Below are positions 1 through 10,210 of a stretch of 64,000 bases of DNA, piece after piece. The stretch is from Microbulbifer agarilyticus (GTDB lineage: Bacteria; Pseudomonadota; Gammaproteobacteria; Pseudomonadales; Cellvibrionaceae). The notes beneath the pieces were generated by a model that saw nothing but the letters and a program-made list of their open reading frames with translations, had not been told where the DNA came from and ran no database searches. The position numbers and the translations under genes were made by a program. The stretch is taken from contig NZ_JAIUZM010000001.1 in assembly GCF_020171345.1 (NCBI RefSeq), positions 248,001-312,000 of the forward strand, written 5' to 3'. The stretch's first letter is position 1. Every line of letters begins with the position of its first letter.

Positions 1-781
1 ACGGCCAAGCCTCCAAATCATCGACGATAATATGCGCAGACAGCAGAATCGTACTGCTATCGAAGCGCCATATATGCAGGTCGTGTACGGACCGCACGCC
101 CTCCTCTAGTGCCATGGCTTCCTCCACACTGGGCAAACTCAACTCGCGGGGCACACGCGCCATCAACACATCGACCGAATCTCTGATTAACCGCGCGCTG
201 GCAATCAGGATCAGGATGCAAATCAACATGGAAAGCAACGGGTCGATTGGCGTCCAGCCAGTGAAATAAATCACGCCCCCCGCCACCAGCGCCGCCACCG
301 AGCCAAGCAGGTCACCCATAACATGCAGTAACGCGCCACGAATATTCAGGGTCTGTTCGCCCCGGTGCAGTACCCAGGCCACGGCAACATTTACCAGCAA
401 ACCAATCGCGGCGATCAGCATCACCACGCCACCAGCAACCGGCTGCGGGTTTTGCAGGCGATCAAACGCGGCCATTGAAATACCCACCACGATCAGCAAC
501 ATCAGCAACGCATTGACCATTGCTGCGAGCACTTCCGCACGCCCCCAACCAAATGACATCACCCGGCTTGCCGGCTTGCGCGCAACCAGTGCGGCCGCCG
601 CGCCGAGGGCGAGAGAGAAGGAATCGGTAATCATATGGCCCGCGTCGCCCAGCAAAGCGAGAGAGCCGGAAAGCCAGCCACCGACAGCCTCGACGATGGC
701 GAACAAAAAGGTAATAACCAGCCCCCAGACAAGGGGCTTCAAGCGGCCGCTACTATGATGGTGATGGGCATGATCGTGCAT
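1..781 (-). CDS. CDF-family cation efflux transporter (3' part beyond window)
   Basis: Partial: the reading frame runs off the left edge, leaving about 260 N-terminal residues. The start ATG is at 781, preceded by an AGGA about 9 nt upstream. The protein opens with a His-rich stretch (MHDHAHHHH), usual for zinc or cobalt exporters, followed by about six hydrophobic segments. Two metal-site signatures of the cation diffusion facilitator family are visible: GDAGHMITD (D46, H49, D53) in the second membrane segment and HVMGD in the fifth. The cytoplasmic ferredoxin-like domain begins just before the edge (VRSVHDLHIWRF). CDF proteins exchange cytoplasmic Zn2+, Co2+ or Fe2+ for protons. It lies 71 nt downstream of prmC on the same strand, so co-transcription is possible. 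The exact metal cannot be read from the sequence. Confidence 0.9.
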   Translation of the reverse strand, partial: MHDHAHHHHSSGRLKPLVWGLVITFLFAIVEAVGGWLSGSLALLGDAGHMITDSFSLALGAAAALVARKPASRVMSFGWGRAEVLAAMVNALLMLLIVVGISMAAFDRLQNPQPVAGGVVMLIAAIGLLVNVAVAWVLHRGEQTLNIRGALLHVMGDLLGSVAALVAGGVIYFTGWTPIDPLLSMLICILILIASARLIRDSVDVLMARVPRELSLPSVEEAMALEEGVRSVHDLHIWRFDSSTILLSAHIIVDDLEAWP

Positions 782-852
782 GCGTGATGTCCTAGCCGGT
801 TTCCTTACTGGCCACTCCCCACCGCGATAACGAAGGGGTAAAACGGGTGTGG

Positions 853-1680
853 CTATGTACGCCCGAGCGTAATACGTTCCCGCCCGGCATAGTCCAGTCG
901 GGTTTCCACATCCTTGTATCCATACTCGGAGAAAATATTGCGCACAGCCTTGCCCTGCTCCCAGCCGTGCTCCACCAGCAGCAGACCATTCTCGGAGAGA
1001 TGAGCGGTTGCCTGAGACGCTATCTTGCGAATATCGGCAAGCCCTTTTTCATCCGCCACCAGCGCAGACACCGGCTCAAAGCGCACATCCCCTTCGCGCA
1101 AATGCGGGTCTTGGGTATCAATATAGGGAGGATTACTGACGATAACATCAAAGGTGGCATCACCCAGGGCAGAAAACCAGTCGCTCTGCAGGACTTGTAC
1201 GTTGCCAAAGCCCAGCGCGCCCCGATTTTCCTCAGCCAGCGCAACCGCTGCCGGCATGGTATCCACCGCGGTTATTTGCCAGTGCTTTTTTTCACTCGCC
1301 AGGGCCAGGGCAATGGCGCCAGTGCCGGTACCGAGGTCGAGCAATCTCGCCGTAGTCTGTGGGCAGAGGGCCAGTACCGTTTCGACAAGCACTTCGGTAT
1401 CGGGACGGGGAATCAGCGTGGAGCGATTTACCCTTAGGGACAGTGACCAGAATTCGCGGCTACCAGTCAGGTGCGCCACCGGCTCACCGGCAACACGTCG
1501 CTCGAGCAGCTGTTCAAATTCCTCTTGCTGGTCGTCGCTTAACGGTTGTTCCGGCCAGGTGTAGAGCCAGGCCCGCGACTTGCCTAACAGGTGGCACAGC
1601 AACACCTCGAGATCCAATCGCGGGCTATCACTGTCGGTCAGCTCTATTGCGCGTTGCAGGTTTTCCTTAACCGTTGCCAT
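853..1680 (-). CDS. prmC: Peptide chain release factor N5-glutamine methyltransferase
   Basis: This 275-aa protein methylates the glutamine of the GGQ motif in release factors RF1 and RF2, using S-adenosylmethionine. It has the short N-terminal helical domain of the family, then a Rossmann-type methyltransferase with the SAM-binding motif LDLGTGTGAIALALA and the diagnostic catalytic motif NPPYID. Length is as expected for PrmC (about 275-280 aa). The start lies 5 nt after the stop of prfA, so enzyme and substrate are translated from one mRNA (hemA-prfA-prmC), the usual gammaproteobacterial arrangement. Confidence 0.96.
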   Translation of the reverse strand: MATVKENLQRAIELTDSDSPRLDLEVLLCHLLGKSRAWLYTWPEQPLSDDQQEEFEQLLERRVAGEPVAHLTGSREFWSLSLRVNRSTLIPRPDTEVLVETVLALCPQTTARLLDLGTGTGAIALALASEKKHWQITAVDTMPAAVALAEENRGALGFGNVQVLQSDWFSALGDATFDVIVSNPPYIDTQDPHLREGDVRFEPVSALVADEKGLADIRKIASQATAHLSENGLLLVEHGWEQGKAVRNIFSEYGYKDVETRLDYAGRERITLGRT

Positions 1681-1685
1681 ACGGA

Positions 1686-2771
1686 TTAATGCTGCCCCAG
1701 TGCTGCCAGCTGATCCGCCTGATACTCGGTGCGCAACGGACCAATGACCTCATCCACCGCGCCCTGCATCACTTCATCAAGCTTGTACAGAGTCAGGCCA
1801 ATGCGGTGGTCGGTCACCCGTCCCTGCGGAAAGTTATAGGTGCGAATGCGCTCGGAGCGGTCACCGCTGCCCACCAGATTGCGGCGCGCATCGGAGATTT
1901 CCTGGGCGGCGGCAGACTCCTGCGCGCTGTTGAGTTTTGCCTGCAACAACGCCATCGCCTTGGCCCGGTTCTTGTGCTGGGAACGCTCATCCTGACACTC
2001 CACCACAATACCCGTGGGGATATGGGTAAGACGTACCGCAGAATCCGTCTTGTTCACGTGCTGGCCACCGGCGCCGGAGGCACGGTAGGTATCCACGCGC
2101 AGATCGGCTTTGTTAATTTCGATCGCATCGCGCTCGTCGGGCTCCGGCATTACCGCCACGGTACACGCGGAGGTGTGAATGCGACCCTGGGACTCTGTTT
2201 CCGGCACCCGCTGCACGCGGTGCGCACCGGATTCGAATTTCAATTTTGCGTACACATCTTCGCCCGCAACGCGGGTAATAATTTCCTTGTAGCCGCCATG
2301 TTCACCGGCGTTTTCACTGATGATTTCAATACGCCAGCCCTGCTTCTCCGCATAGCGGGAATACATGCGGAACAGGTCGCCGGAGAAAATCGCCGCTTCA
2401 TCACCGCCGGTACCAGCGCGGATTTCCAGATAAACGTTTTTGCGATCGTTGGGGTCGCGAGGCAGCAGCAACGTCTGCAGCGCCTTTTCCAACGGCTCCA
2501 GTTGTGCTTCCGCTTCGCGCAACTCTTCCTGGGCCATCTCGCGCATTTCTGCGTCGTTCTCTTCCAGCATTTCGCGCGCGCCGGCCATATCGTCCAGCAG
2601 GGTCTTGTAGCGGCCATAACAGCTGACCACTTCTTCGAGCTCGGAATACTCGCGCGAGAGATCGCGGAATTTGTCCTGGTCACTAATGATTTCCGCATCC
2701 CCCAACAGGGCAGATACTTCTTCGTGACGCTCCACCAGATTGTCGAGTTTGCTTTGTACCGAAGCTTTCAT
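1686..2771 (-). CDS. prfA: Peptide chain release factor 1
   Basis: RF1, 361 aa, ends translation at UAA and UAG codons. The stop-codon-reading tripeptide region is PET (residues 190-192, the PxT motif of RF1) and the peptidyl-tRNA hydrolysis motif GGQ is at residues 235-237 within SGAGGQHVN. Full length, with no frameshift. Its ATG overlaps the hemA stop codon by one base (TAATG), indicating translational coupling, and prmC, which methylates its GGQ glutamine, follows immediately. Confidence 0.97.
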   Translation of the reverse strand: MKASVQSKLDNLVERHEEVSALLGDAEIISDQDKFRDLSREYSELEEVVSCYGRYKTLLDDMAGAREMLEENDAEMREMAQEELREAEAQLEPLEKALQTLLLPRDPNDRKNVYLEIRAGTGGDEAAIFSGDLFRMYSRYAEKQGWRIEIISENAGEHGGYKEIITRVAGEDVYAKLKFESGAHRVQRVPETESQGRIHTSACTVAVMPEPDERDAIEINKADLRVDTYRASGAGGQHVNKTDSAVRLTHIPTGIVVECQDERSQHKNRAKAMALLQAKLNSAQESAAAQEISDARRNLVGSGDRSERIRTYNFPQGRVTDHRIGLTLYKLDEVMQGAVDEVIGPLRTEYQADQLAALGQH

Positions 2772-4087
2772 TACTTGAGTTTCTTCTTGTCCTGCTTGTC
2801 CGTGGAACCCTCGGTTCCCGCGGACGCGTCCGAGCCCGTGTCATCCGGGCTTAACCCGATGATCTGCCGGGCCAGACGCAATCGTTCCAGATCACCCTCC
2901 GCAGTGGCCTGTCGCAAGGCCACAGTGGGAGCATGAATTAGTTTATTGGTTAATGTGCGCGCGAGTTGCTCCAGCAATTGCTCCGGCTCACTGCCTGTGC
3001 GCAATTGGATTAGCGCTTTTTCCAGCTCATCCTTGCTGATCGCCTGTGCCTGCTGACGGTAACTGCGAATGGAGTCCACGGCGCGCAGGCTGCGGTGCTC
3101 ACGCATAAATGCCGAGGCAGCTACATTTACAATTTCATCCGCGGCCTGGGCCGCCTGCTCCCGCAGACGTTTGCCCTCATCAATCACACCGCGCAAGTCG
3201 TCCACGGTATAGAGGTAGATATCGTCGAGCTCACCGACTTGCGGCTCAATATCCCGCGGTACCGCAATGTCCACCATGAAAACGGGGCGATGGCGGCGCT
3301 CTTTCAGCGCAGTTTCCACCGCTCCCTTGCCGAGAATCGGCAACTGACTGGCGGTAGAACTGATGACGATGTCCGCACACGGCAAATGCTCGGGAATGTC
3401 TGCCAGCAGAATCGCTTCAGCACCAAAATCTTCTGCCAGAGACTGGGCCCGCTTTAGAGTCCGGTTGGCCACAATCAACCGTTTTACGCCTTTATCCAGC
3501 AAGTGGCGGGCCACCAGCTCAATCGTCTCACCGGCACCGATCAACAGTGCGGTCTGTTCGGCCAGATCAGTGAAGATACGCGCGGCGAGTGATACGGCGG
3601 CAAAGGCGACGGATACCGGATTTTCACCAATGGCAGTCTCGGTGCGCACCTTTTTGGCCACCGAGAACACCTGCTGGAAAACATTGTGCAACGTAGGGCC
3701 CACACTGCCGGATTCACGGGCCACCGCGTAGGCGGACTTGATCTGCCCGAGGATCTGCGGCTCACCGAGCACCAGAGAGTCCAACCCGCAGGCCACCCGC
3801 ATCATATGCCGCACTGCCGCTTCATCCGTGAACTGGTAGTAACAGCTGGTCAGCTCCTCCAGAGTGACCGCGTGGTACTCTGCAATCCAGGCCAAAACGG
3901 CCTCCGGAGTCACCTCGCCGTAGATTTCGGTGCGGTTACAGGTAGAAAGAATGGCCAATTCCGGGCATTCAAGGGCAATGCGCGCCTCGGCCAGGGCACT
4001 GGGCATGACTTCGGGGGCAAAGGCCACCCGCTCGCGCACGGCAACCGGCGCGCTGTCATGATTGATTCCCAGGGCAAGGATTGGCAT
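2771..4087 (-). CDS. hemA: Glutamyl-tRNA reductase
   Basis: This 438-aa enzyme performs the first committed step of C5-pathway tetrapyrrole synthesis, the NADPH-dependent reduction of glutamyl-tRNA(Glu) to glutamate-1-semialdehyde. The catalytic cysteine is C50 in the conserved stretch [12 protein letters not shown]. An NADPH-binding domain ([14 protein letters not shown]) and a C-terminal dimerisation domain follow. The C-terminal tail is rich in D, S, T and K. It is first in the hemA-prfA-prmC operon and divergent from the TPR-lipoprotein/lolB operon, the same organisation as in Pseudomonas. Confidence 0.97.
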   Translation of the reverse strand: MPILALGINHDSAPVAVRERVAFAPEVMPSALAEARIALECPELAILSTCNRTEIYGEVTPEAVLAWIAEYHAVTLEELTSCYYQFTDEAAVRHMMRVACGLDSLVLGEPQILGQIKSAYAVARESGSVGPTLHNVFQQVFSVAKKVRTETAIGENPVSVAFAAVSLAARIFTDLAEQTALLIGAGETIELVARHLLDKGVKRLIVANRTLKRAQSLAEDFGAEAILLADIPEHLPCADIVISSTASQLPILGKGAVETALKERRHRPVFMVDIAVPRDIEPQVGELDDIYLYTVDDLRGVIDEGKRLREQAAQAADEIVNVAASAFMREHRSLRAVDSIRSYRQQAQAISKDELEKALIQLRTGSEPEQLLEQLARTLTNKLIHAPTVALRQATAEGDLERLRLARQIIGLSPDDTGSDASAGTEGSTDKQDKKKLK

Positions 4088-4460
4088 AGATTCTCGTCAC
4101 TACTTCCGCGCGCCAACACAACAAGCGAGCGCGGTGCAAAAATGGACGCATATTGTCCGGGCCCGCCGCGGCTGGTGCAAGCAGAATCCGGCGACGCACA
4201 AAATCTTCCTAGTTTAAATAGATGCTGACTTTGTCACCGGACCCGACCTGCCGGCTACGGGGGGCGAATTCAGAACTAGAATTATACGGCGATAACCCGG
4301 AAAAATACGCCAATAGGCGCTTCCTTAGCCAAATTGCCACGGTTTGCCGCGTATCTGGCCAAATGCCCTATGCCCGCGGCACCCTGCTTAGCCCGCAAGG
4401 GCCCGCCCCATTCGTGAGCAACGCGTGTATCAGGAAGCGCGAACGTACGGACACGTTTCT
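4088..4460. other. Divergent intergenic region hemA / TPR lipoprotein
   Basis: About 370 nt between two divergent operons, which must hold the promoters for both directions. I see no convincing -35/-10 pair, operator palindrome or RNA gene. A GTG codon at 4425 is in frame with the downstream TPR gene and could extend it by 12 residues. Confidence 0.4.
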
Positions 4461-6419
4461 ATGCAGCTGCTCTCCCCATATTTACTCGCCTGCCGCCAAC
4501 CCCACAAGGCCCTCAAGACCGCGCTATTTCACAGTCATCCTGCACGTTTCAGGCGCTTCCTGTACGGGGTCGCTACGGCCTCCTCGCTTGCCATTCTCTG
4601 CGCATGTGCACAGCAACCGCAGATAGAAGACGGGGGCCAGGGGGATTGGCGCGACCAGTGGGAGTCCGAAGTCGCCAGTGAAGCTGACACTGAGACCCGC
4701 GAGCAAGACAACGGAGAAGACAGGCTATCTGAGCCCGCGGAGACCACGGCAACTGCCGAAGCAACCAATCAGCCCGGCACGGCCCGGCCCAGAGCGGAGG
4801 CAAAAGCCAAACCTTTCCCCATCGAAACGCTTTACACGCTGCTTGTGGCAGAAGTTGCGGGCAATAGAGAGCAATACGATTTGGCCCTGGCCAACTATTA
4901 CTTTCAGGCCGAACGCACTAAGGACGCGGGCGTTGCTGCCCGCGCCACCCGCATTGCCCGCTACCTCAATGCGCGCCGCGCCGCGCTGCGCTCGGCGCAA
5001 TTGTGGGTAAAACTGGCACCGGACAGTGCCGACGCACAATTGGCGGCAACCGCCGAGCTGACCCTCGCCGGCAAGCTGGATGAAGCCCTGCACCATGCAG
5101 AACTGGCGCTGGCACTTGGCGGCAACGCACCATTGCAGTCGGTGGCCGCCACCGCAGTTGATAATGAAGAGCTGGCGGCGAAAGTACTGCCGGAATTCGA
5201 GCGCCTCCACCTGAAACACCCCAGGAATTCTGAAGTCTCTCTGGCCTACGCCATGCTATTGCGCGCAAACAAGCGCGCTCAGGAGGCCTTAAAAATCACT
5301 CGCCAGGTACAGGAGCGCGACCCATCAAATCTGGATGCGCCTCTGCTGGAGTCCCACGCCCTGATCGACATGGGTCGAGAGAATGAAGCCCGCCGCCTGC
5401 TGGAAAACCTGGTAGAGCTGTATCCGAGAGAGAGCCGACTGCGCCTGCAGTACGCCCGGCTACTTATTCAGCAGGATCTGGATCTGGCCCAGCAGCAGTT
5501 TGCCGAGCTGGTAAAGCAGCGCCCCAACGATGGCAACCTCATCCTTTCCCTGGCACTTATTCACTATGAAACCAAGCAATTCGATAAGGCCACACCGCTG
5601 CTCAACAAACTACTTAAGCAGGAGGATCACGAATCCATCGCGCACTTTTATCTGGGCGGTATTGCCGAGCAAACAGACAACCCACAGCAAGCCGTTATTC
5701 ATTACCGCCTGGTGCGCCCGGGGAGTGACTATGTGCAAGCCATCACCCGCGGCACAAGCCTACTCGGCAAGCTTGGGGAAACTGAAGAAGTGCACGAATG
5801 GTTCTCTGAGCTGCGCCAACGTCATCCCAAGCAGCAGGAACAGTTTTATCTGATGCAGACCGATCTGCTGACAAAAAATGGCTATTTGGAAGAAGCCCAG
5901 ACTCTGCTGGCTGACGCGATAAAAGTAAATGAGGACAGCAAGCGCCTGATTTATGCACACGCCATGGCCAGTGAACAGCTGGGCGATATAAAAAACTTTG
6001 AACGGGGTTTACGCAAGCTATTGTCCCACGACCCGGATAATGCGAACCTGCTTAACACGTTGGGTTACAAACTGCTTTCTTATGACGACCGTGTCGAAGA
6101 AGCCATGCTGCTCATCTCCAAGGCCATTGAACTCAGCCCGGATGACCCTGCGATCATCGACAGCATGGGCTGGGCGCATTATCGCCTTGGCAACTACGCC
6201 GAAGCAGTGACCTATCTGCGAAAAGCACTGAGTCTGCTGCAAGACCACGAAATCGTCGCACACCTGGGGGAAGCCCTTTGGGCACTGGGCGAACGGCAAC
6301 AGGCCATGCAGGTATGGGAGCAGGGATTGCAGCAAAACCCGGAAAGTAAACTTATTCCTGAAACCATGCAGCGGTTACAGGATCAACAAAGACTGGAACA
6401 GCATGTTACGGAAAGCTGA
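4461..6419 (+). CDS. TPR-repeat lipoprotein upstream of lolB
   Basis: About 652 aa from the ATG at 4461; an in-frame GTG at 4425 would add 12 residues. An unusually long N-terminus ends in a hydrophobic segment and a lipobox-like LCAC, so it is probably an outer-membrane lipoprotein. A low-complexity acidic linker (E, T, A rich) is followed by a long alpha-solenoid of tetratricopeptide repeats, for example around LNTLGYKLLSYDDRVEEA and IIDSMGWAHYRLGNYAEAV. The gene overlaps lolB by 17 nt. The same TPR-lolB-ispE order is found in Pseudomonas. Its role is unknown; the context suggests outer-membrane biogenesis. Confidence 0.88.
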   Translation: MQLLSPYLLACRQPHKALKTALFHSHPARFRRFLYGVATASSLAILCACAQQPQIEDGGQGDWRDQWESEVASEADTETREQDNGEDRLSEPAETTATAEATNQPGTARPRAEAKAKPFPIETLYTLLVAEVAGNREQYDLALANYYFQAERTKDAGVAARATRIARYLNARRAALRSAQLWVKLAPDSADAQLAATAELTLAGKLDEALHHAELALALGGNAPLQSVAATAVDNEELAAKVLPEFERLHLKHPRNSEVSLAYAMLLRANKRAQEALKITRQVQERDPSNLDAPLLESHALIDMGRENEARRLLENLVELYPRESRLRLQYARLLIQQDLDLAQQQFAELVKQRPNDGNLILSLALIHYETKQFDKATPLLNKLLKQEDHESIAHFYLGGIAEQTDNPQQAVIHYRLVRPGSDYVQAITRGTSLLGKLGETEEVHEWFSELRQRHPKQQEQFYLMQTDLLTKNGYLEEAQTLLADAIKVNEDSKRLIYAHAMASEQLGDIKNFERGLRKLLSHDPDNANLLNTLGYKLLSYDDRVEEAMLLISKAIELSPDDPAIIDSMGWAHYRLGNYAEAVTYLRKALSLLQDHEIVAHLGEALWALGERQQAMQVWEQGLQQNPESKLIPETMQRLQDQQRLEQHVTES

Positions 6420-7056
6420 CGTTCTCTCTTTCACCTCATACGAAGCAACCGCACGCCGCGCCCTGAAGTTTTTTGGCGCAGCCTTGCTATTGACACTCGC
6501 CGCGTGTAGCGCGCAGAAGCCGCAACCACAGCAACCCCCTGCCCACTCCGCGCAGCAGCAATCCGCGGCGGCGCTTCAGCGCTGGGAAGTAAAAGGGAAA
6601 CTGGGCGTGCGCTCACCAAGAGAAAACGGCAGCGCAAATCTGGTATGGCAGCAGGCTAATTCCAATTACCGCATTCACCTGAGCGGGCCTCTCGGTGCCG
6701 GGTCCACCACCATCACCGGCGCACCCAACGGTGTAAGCCTGCAAAAGGGCAGCGACCCAGCGGTGTTTGCATCCAACCCGGCACAACTCACTGAACAGAT
6801 CATGGGTTGGCCGCTGCCAGTCTCAGAAATGTTCTACTGGGTGCGCGGTCTGGCGGCACCCGGTGCGGTAAGTGGCCAACAGAAGGATTCAGAGGGGCTA
6901 CTGCAAACCCTGCAGCAGGCTGGCTGGCAATTGAACTTCAGCGATTATCAGGCAGTGGGTCCTTACAAACTGCCGAGCCGCATCAAAGCGGCCAGCTCGA
7001 ACCCCGCGGGCCCGGTGAGCGTTACCGTTGTGGTCAAGGAGTGGATTCCGAAGTAA
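6403..7056 (+). CDS. lolB: Outer-membrane lipoprotein LolB
   Basis: This 217-aa protein receives lipoproteins from periplasmic LolA and inserts them in the inner leaflet of the outer membrane. It has a signal peptide with the lipobox LAAC (TLAACSAQ) followed by a Q/P-rich linker. The LolB core is seen in WEVKGKLGVRSP, the conserved SANLVWQQ and a middle region containing GWPLPVSEMFYWVRG, which is highly diagnostic. The start codon lies inside the end of the TPR gene, so the two are translationally coupled. Confidence 0.95.
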   Translation: MLRKADVLSFTSYEATARRALKFFGAALLLTLAACSAQKPQPQQPPAHSAQQQSAAALQRWEVKGKLGVRSPRENGSANLVWQQANSNYRIHLSGPLGAGSTTITGAPNGVSLQKGSDPAVFASNPAQLTEQIMGWPLPVSEMFYWVRGLAAPGAVSGQQKDSEGLLQTLQQAGWQLNFSDYQAVGPYKLPSRIKAASSNPAGPVSVTVVVKEWIPK

Positions 7057-7096
7057 TCGCAGGTATCGACACCTTCACCTTCGCCCCTGCTAAAAA

Positions 7097-7128
7097 AAAC
7101 CGGCGGCTGGTAAACTGGCCGCCGGTTT
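7097..7128 (+). terminator. Hairpin between lolB and ispE
   Basis: An 11-bp GC-rich inverted repeat (AAACCGGCGGC / GCCGCCGGTTT) with a 10-nt loop, preceded by an A-run and followed by a short T-rich tail (TTTCTAT). It looks like a weak or leaky intrinsic terminator 41 nt downstream of lolB. Confidence 0.6.
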
Positions 7129-7147
7129 CTATATTGCCTCCAGCTAA

Positions 7148-8053
7148 ATGAATACGCCCCCCCTCACTCTCACCGCCCCCGCAAAACTGAACCTGATGCT
7201 GCGCATTCTGGGGCGCCGCGAGGACGGCTATCACGAACTGCAAACGGTATTTCAGCTACTGGACGTTGGTGACACCCTGACATTCAGCCCAACTAATGAT
7301 GCGCAAATTCACCTCCACTGTCCCGGCGTCGATGTTCCCCCGGAACAAAACCTGATCGTGCGCGCGGCCCGGCTACTGCAGACAGCAGCGCTGCAACAGC
7401 ACAGTAACCGGCGAGACCTCGGGGCAAAGATCACCGTGGATAAGGTACTACCGGCGGGCGGCGGGATCGGCGGAGGCAGTAGCGATGCCGCCACCACCCT
7501 GCTGGCCCTGAATCACCTGTGGCAGTGTGAACTGGACGCGGACGCGCTGGCAGAACTGGGCCGGCAACTGGGCGCAGACATTCCCGTCTTTGTGCGTGGC
7601 GCTTCCGCATTTGCCGAAGGTGTTGGCGAAAAGCTCACCCCGGTATCCATCGAGCCCCGCTGGTACGTCGTACTCAAACCTGCCTGCCATGTCAGTACCG
7701 CAGCGCTTTTTTCCAATCCGCGTTTGACAAGAGATTCCGCCGCAATTACATTAGCGGCCCTTCGCGACAGGCAGCTGAACAGCGACTGGCTAAACCAATA
7801 TGCCGGTAACGATTTTCAGCCGCTCGTTGAAGACCTCTACCCAGAGGTGCGCGAAGCCAGAGAGTGGCTTGCGCACTATGCAGACGCATTTTTGACCGGA
7901 ACCGGCGCTTGTGTTTTTGCCGGATTTGAGTCGGAAGCTGCTGCACGGAAAGTGCTTGTGGCACGACCGGATGGGTGGGAAGGTTTTGTTGCCAAAGGTG
8001 CTGATGAATCACTCACACACAGGCAACTCGCGAATTTTGCAGCAACTGTCTAA
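7148..8053 (+). CDS. ispE: 4-diphosphocytidyl-2-C-methyl-D-erythritol kinase
   Basis: A 301-aa GHMP-superfamily kinase that phosphorylates CDP-methylerythritol in the non-mevalonate (MEP) isoprenoid pathway. The N-terminus APAKLNLMLRILGRREDGYHEL is characteristic of IspE, and the ATP-binding GHMP motif LPAGGGIGGGSSDA is intact. Length is near the usual 280-300 aa. It is followed 21 nt later by tRNA-Gln and then prs, the arrangement seen in Pseudomonas and related genera. Confidence 0.96.
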   Translation: MNTPPLTLTAPAKLNLMLRILGRREDGYHELQTVFQLLDVGDTLTFSPTNDAQIHLHCPGVDVPPEQNLIVRAARLLQTAALQQHSNRRDLGAKITVDKVLPAGGGIGGGSSDAATTLLALNHLWQCELDADALAELGRQLGADIPVFVRGASAFAEGVGEKLTPVSIEPRWYVVLKPACHVSTAALFSNPRLTRDSAAITLAALRDRQLNSDWLNQYAGNDFQPLVEDLYPEVREAREWLAHYADAFLTGTGACVFAGFESEAAARKVLVARPDGWEGFVAKGADESLTHRQLANFAATV

Positions 8054-8074
8054 GTTGACTAACTGCAACTTTGC

Positions 8075-8149
8075 TGGGGTGTAGCCAAGCGGTAAGGCAG
8101 CGGGTTTTGATCCCGTCATGCGAAGGTTCGAATCCTTCCACCCCAGCCA
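8075..8149 (+). tRNA. tRNA-Gln (anticodon TTG), copy 1
   Basis: A 75-nt cloverleaf with the 7-bp acceptor stem TGGGGTG / CACCCCA (first and last pairs adjacent to GCCA), anticodon loop TTTTGAT with TTG at 8107-8109, T-loop GGTTCGAATCC and an encoded CCA end. It is identical over all 75 nt to the copy at 13271-13345. It sits between ispE and prs with no promoter of its own that I can see. Confidence 0.97.
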
Positions 8150-8356
8150 TTTCCTTATTTATAGGTATCCCTACCACCTTGGGGTACAGACGGAGCCTCC
8201 GGCCCAGCCGGAAAAATTGGCAACCTAGCCACAACTCGACACTTGCACAACGGTCGCCCAATGAATCGGCAATACAACACCCTGCAAGCAGTTCCCACTC
8301 CGTATTCCACCTAATTTTTACTACTATCTTCTATCCCGACGAAAAAGGTACTCGCA

Positions 8357-9301
8357 GTGGCTGACTTAATGGTCTTCACCGGCAACGCAAACCCGGAACT
8401 GGCACAAAAGGTTGTTGAGCATATGGCGATACCGCTGGGGGAAGCAGTGGTTAAGCGCTTCTCCGATGGCGAAATTGCTGTGGAGATTACCGACAACGTG
8501 CGCGGCCGCGACGTTTTCGTCGTTCAGTCCACCTGCCAGCCAACCAACCGCAACATCATGGAACTGATCCTGCTGGTTGACGCACTGCGCCGCGCCTCGG
8601 CCGGCCGAATTACCGCGGTAGTCCCCTACTTTGGTTACGCCCGCCAGGATCGTCGCGTTCGCTCCCAGCGTGTGCCGATTTCCGCCAAGGTTGTTGCCGA
8701 CATGATGGTGAGCGTGGGCATCGACCGCGTTCTGACCGTTGACCTGCACGCGGAGCAGATCCAGGGCTTCTTCGACGTGCCAGTGGATAACGTTTACGGC
8801 TCCTCCGTGCTGCTCGACGATATTGAGCGCCAGAAGTATGAAGACCTGGTAGTTGTTTCCCCGGACATCGGCGGCGTTGTGCGCGCGCGTGCGGTAGCCA
8901 AGAGCCTCGACTGCGAACTGGCAATCATCGACAAACGTCGCCCGGCAGCCAACGTGGCGGAAGTGATGAACATCATCGGTGAAGTCAGCGGCCGCACCTG
9001 CCTGCTGGTGGACGACATGGTCGATACCGCCGGCACCCTGTGTAACGCCGCCAAGGCCCTGAAAGATCACGGCGCCAAGAAGGTTGTTGCCTACTGTACC
9101 CACCCGGTACTGTCCGGCAAGGCCATCGACAACCTGAACAACTCAGTAATGGATGAACTGGTAGTCACCGACTCCATCCCGCTGGGCGACAAAATGGAGA
9201 AGGCTCCCAAGATCCGCCAGCTCACCCTGTCTGCCATGCTGGCCGAATCCATGCGCCGCATCAGCAACGAAGAATCGCTGTCGGCGATGTTTAGATCTTA
9301 A
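8357..9301 (+). CDS. prs: Ribose-phosphate pyrophosphokinase (PRPP synthetase)
   Basis: This 314-aa enzyme transfers pyrophosphate from ATP to ribose-5-phosphate to give PRPP for nucleotide, histidine and tryptophan synthesis. It starts with GTG ([16 protein letters not shown]). Visible motifs are the ribose-phosphate-binding [12 protein letters not shown] and the PRPP/phosphate loop [10 protein letters not shown]. Length matches class I Prs (about 315 aa). It lies downstream of tRNA-Gln. Confidence 0.97.
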   Translation: MADLMVFTGNANPELAQKVVEHMAIPLGEAVVKRFSDGEIAVEITDNVRGRDVFVVQSTCQPTNRNIMELILLVDALRRASAGRITAVVPYFGYARQDRRVRSQRVPISAKVVADMMVSVGIDRVLTVDLHAEQIQGFFDVPVDNVYGSSVLLDDIERQKYEDLVVVSPDIGGVVRARAVAKSLDCELAIIDKRRPAANVAEVMNIIGEVSGRTCLLVDDMVDTAGTLCNAAKALKDHGAKKVVAYCTHPVLSGKAIDNLNNSVMDELVVTDSIPLGDKMEKAPKIRQLTLSAMLAESMRRISNEESLSAMFRS

Positions 9302-9442
9302 GAGTTCCGCTCTTAAGGGCTTCCCGCTCACGCACCGATTAAGAGTCGCCCCCGACTCCCCCGCGATCTTCTCCCCATAAGCGCTGGCATTCGCCGGCGC
9401 TTACACTTAGAATACGCGCCCGCCCGGCACTGCCGGGCGTTT
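9297..9442 (+). terminator. Hairpins after prs / in the rplY leader
   Basis: Three inverted repeats occur in the gap after prs: CTTAAGAG/CTCTTAAG overlapping the prs stop (9297-9317), AAGCGCTGGC/GCCGGCGCTT (9379-9402), and CGCCCGGC/GCCGGGCG (9421-9439) followed by TTTA. The last two resemble terminators but lack long T-tracts. They may attenuate read-through from prs into rplY or mark the rplY 5' leader. Confidence 0.45.
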
Positions 9443-9538
9443 ACTATTGGGCGTTTCAATAGATTTCGCCTGACTTATAGCAACGCCAGAAGGTTCCGGT
9501 CGCAGGTCCTTCTGGACAGACAACCTGAGGTTTACCCC

Positions 9539-10171
9539 ATGTCTGATTTCAAACTGAATGCCAGCCTCCGCTCCGACGAAGGGAAAGGTGCGAGCCGCCG
9601 CCTGCGTCGCCTGGAAGCAAAAGTACCGGCCATCATCTACGGTGGCAAAGCTGAGCCGCAGTCCGTTTCTCTGCTGCAGAAAGACCTGTTCAAGGCCCTG
9701 GAAAGCGAATCTTTCTACTCTTCCGTCATCACCCTGAGCGTTGAAGGCAAGGAAGAAACCGTGATCCTGCGTGACCTGCAGCGTCACCCGGCCAAAGCGA
9801 TCCTGCTGCACGCTGACTTCCAGCGCGTATCCGCCAACACCAAAGTACACGTAAAAGTACCGCTGCACTTCCTGAACGAAGACAGCAGCAAAGGCGTTAA
9901 GGCCGGCGGTATCGTATCCCACACCCTGACCGAGCTGGACATCACTGCACCGGCTTCCAAGCTGCCTGAGTTCATCGAAGTTGACCTGGCTGACCTGGAA
10001 CTGGACGGCAACATCCACATTTCCGACATCAAACTGCCGGCTGGCGTTGAGTCTGTGGACCTGGCTCACGGTGAATCCCACGACCTGGTAGTTGCCTCTG
10101 TACACAAGCCGCGTGGCGCTGTTGAAGCCGACGCTGAAGCTGCAGAAGGCGAAGAGTCCGGCGAAGAATAA
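9539..10171 (+). CDS. rplY: 50S ribosomal protein L25/general stress protein Ctc
   Basis: This 210-aa protein binds 5S rRNA in the large ribosomal subunit. The N-terminal L25 domain contains RSDEGKGASRRLRR and VPAIIYGG. The C-terminal TL5/Ctc beta domain extends to about residue 185, and an acidic tail (EADAEAAEGEESGEE) follows, so this is the long Ctc form and not the roughly 94-aa E. coli L25. GAGG lies about 8 nt before the ATG. It precedes pth, the normal order in Pseudomonas-like genomes. Confidence 0.96.
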   Translation: MSDFKLNASLRSDEGKGASRRLRRLEAKVPAIIYGGKAEPQSVSLLQKDLFKALESESFYSSVITLSVEGKEETVILRDLQRHPAKAILLHADFQRVSANTKVHVKVPLHFLNEDSSKGVKAGGIVSHTLTELDITAPASKLPEFIEVDLADLELDGNIHISDIKLPAGVESVDLAHGESHDLVVASVHKPRGAVEADAEAAEGEESGEE

Positions 10172-10210
10172 GCCGACTCTCCAAGTCGACTTCTTCTCAG
10201 GATAAGCACC

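Noticed and set aside
8071-8364. Open frame running through tRNA-Gln copy 1 into the prs leader
   Set aside because: It is the translation of a tRNA and an intergenic stretch; a parallel frame appears at the second tRNA-Gln for the same reason.
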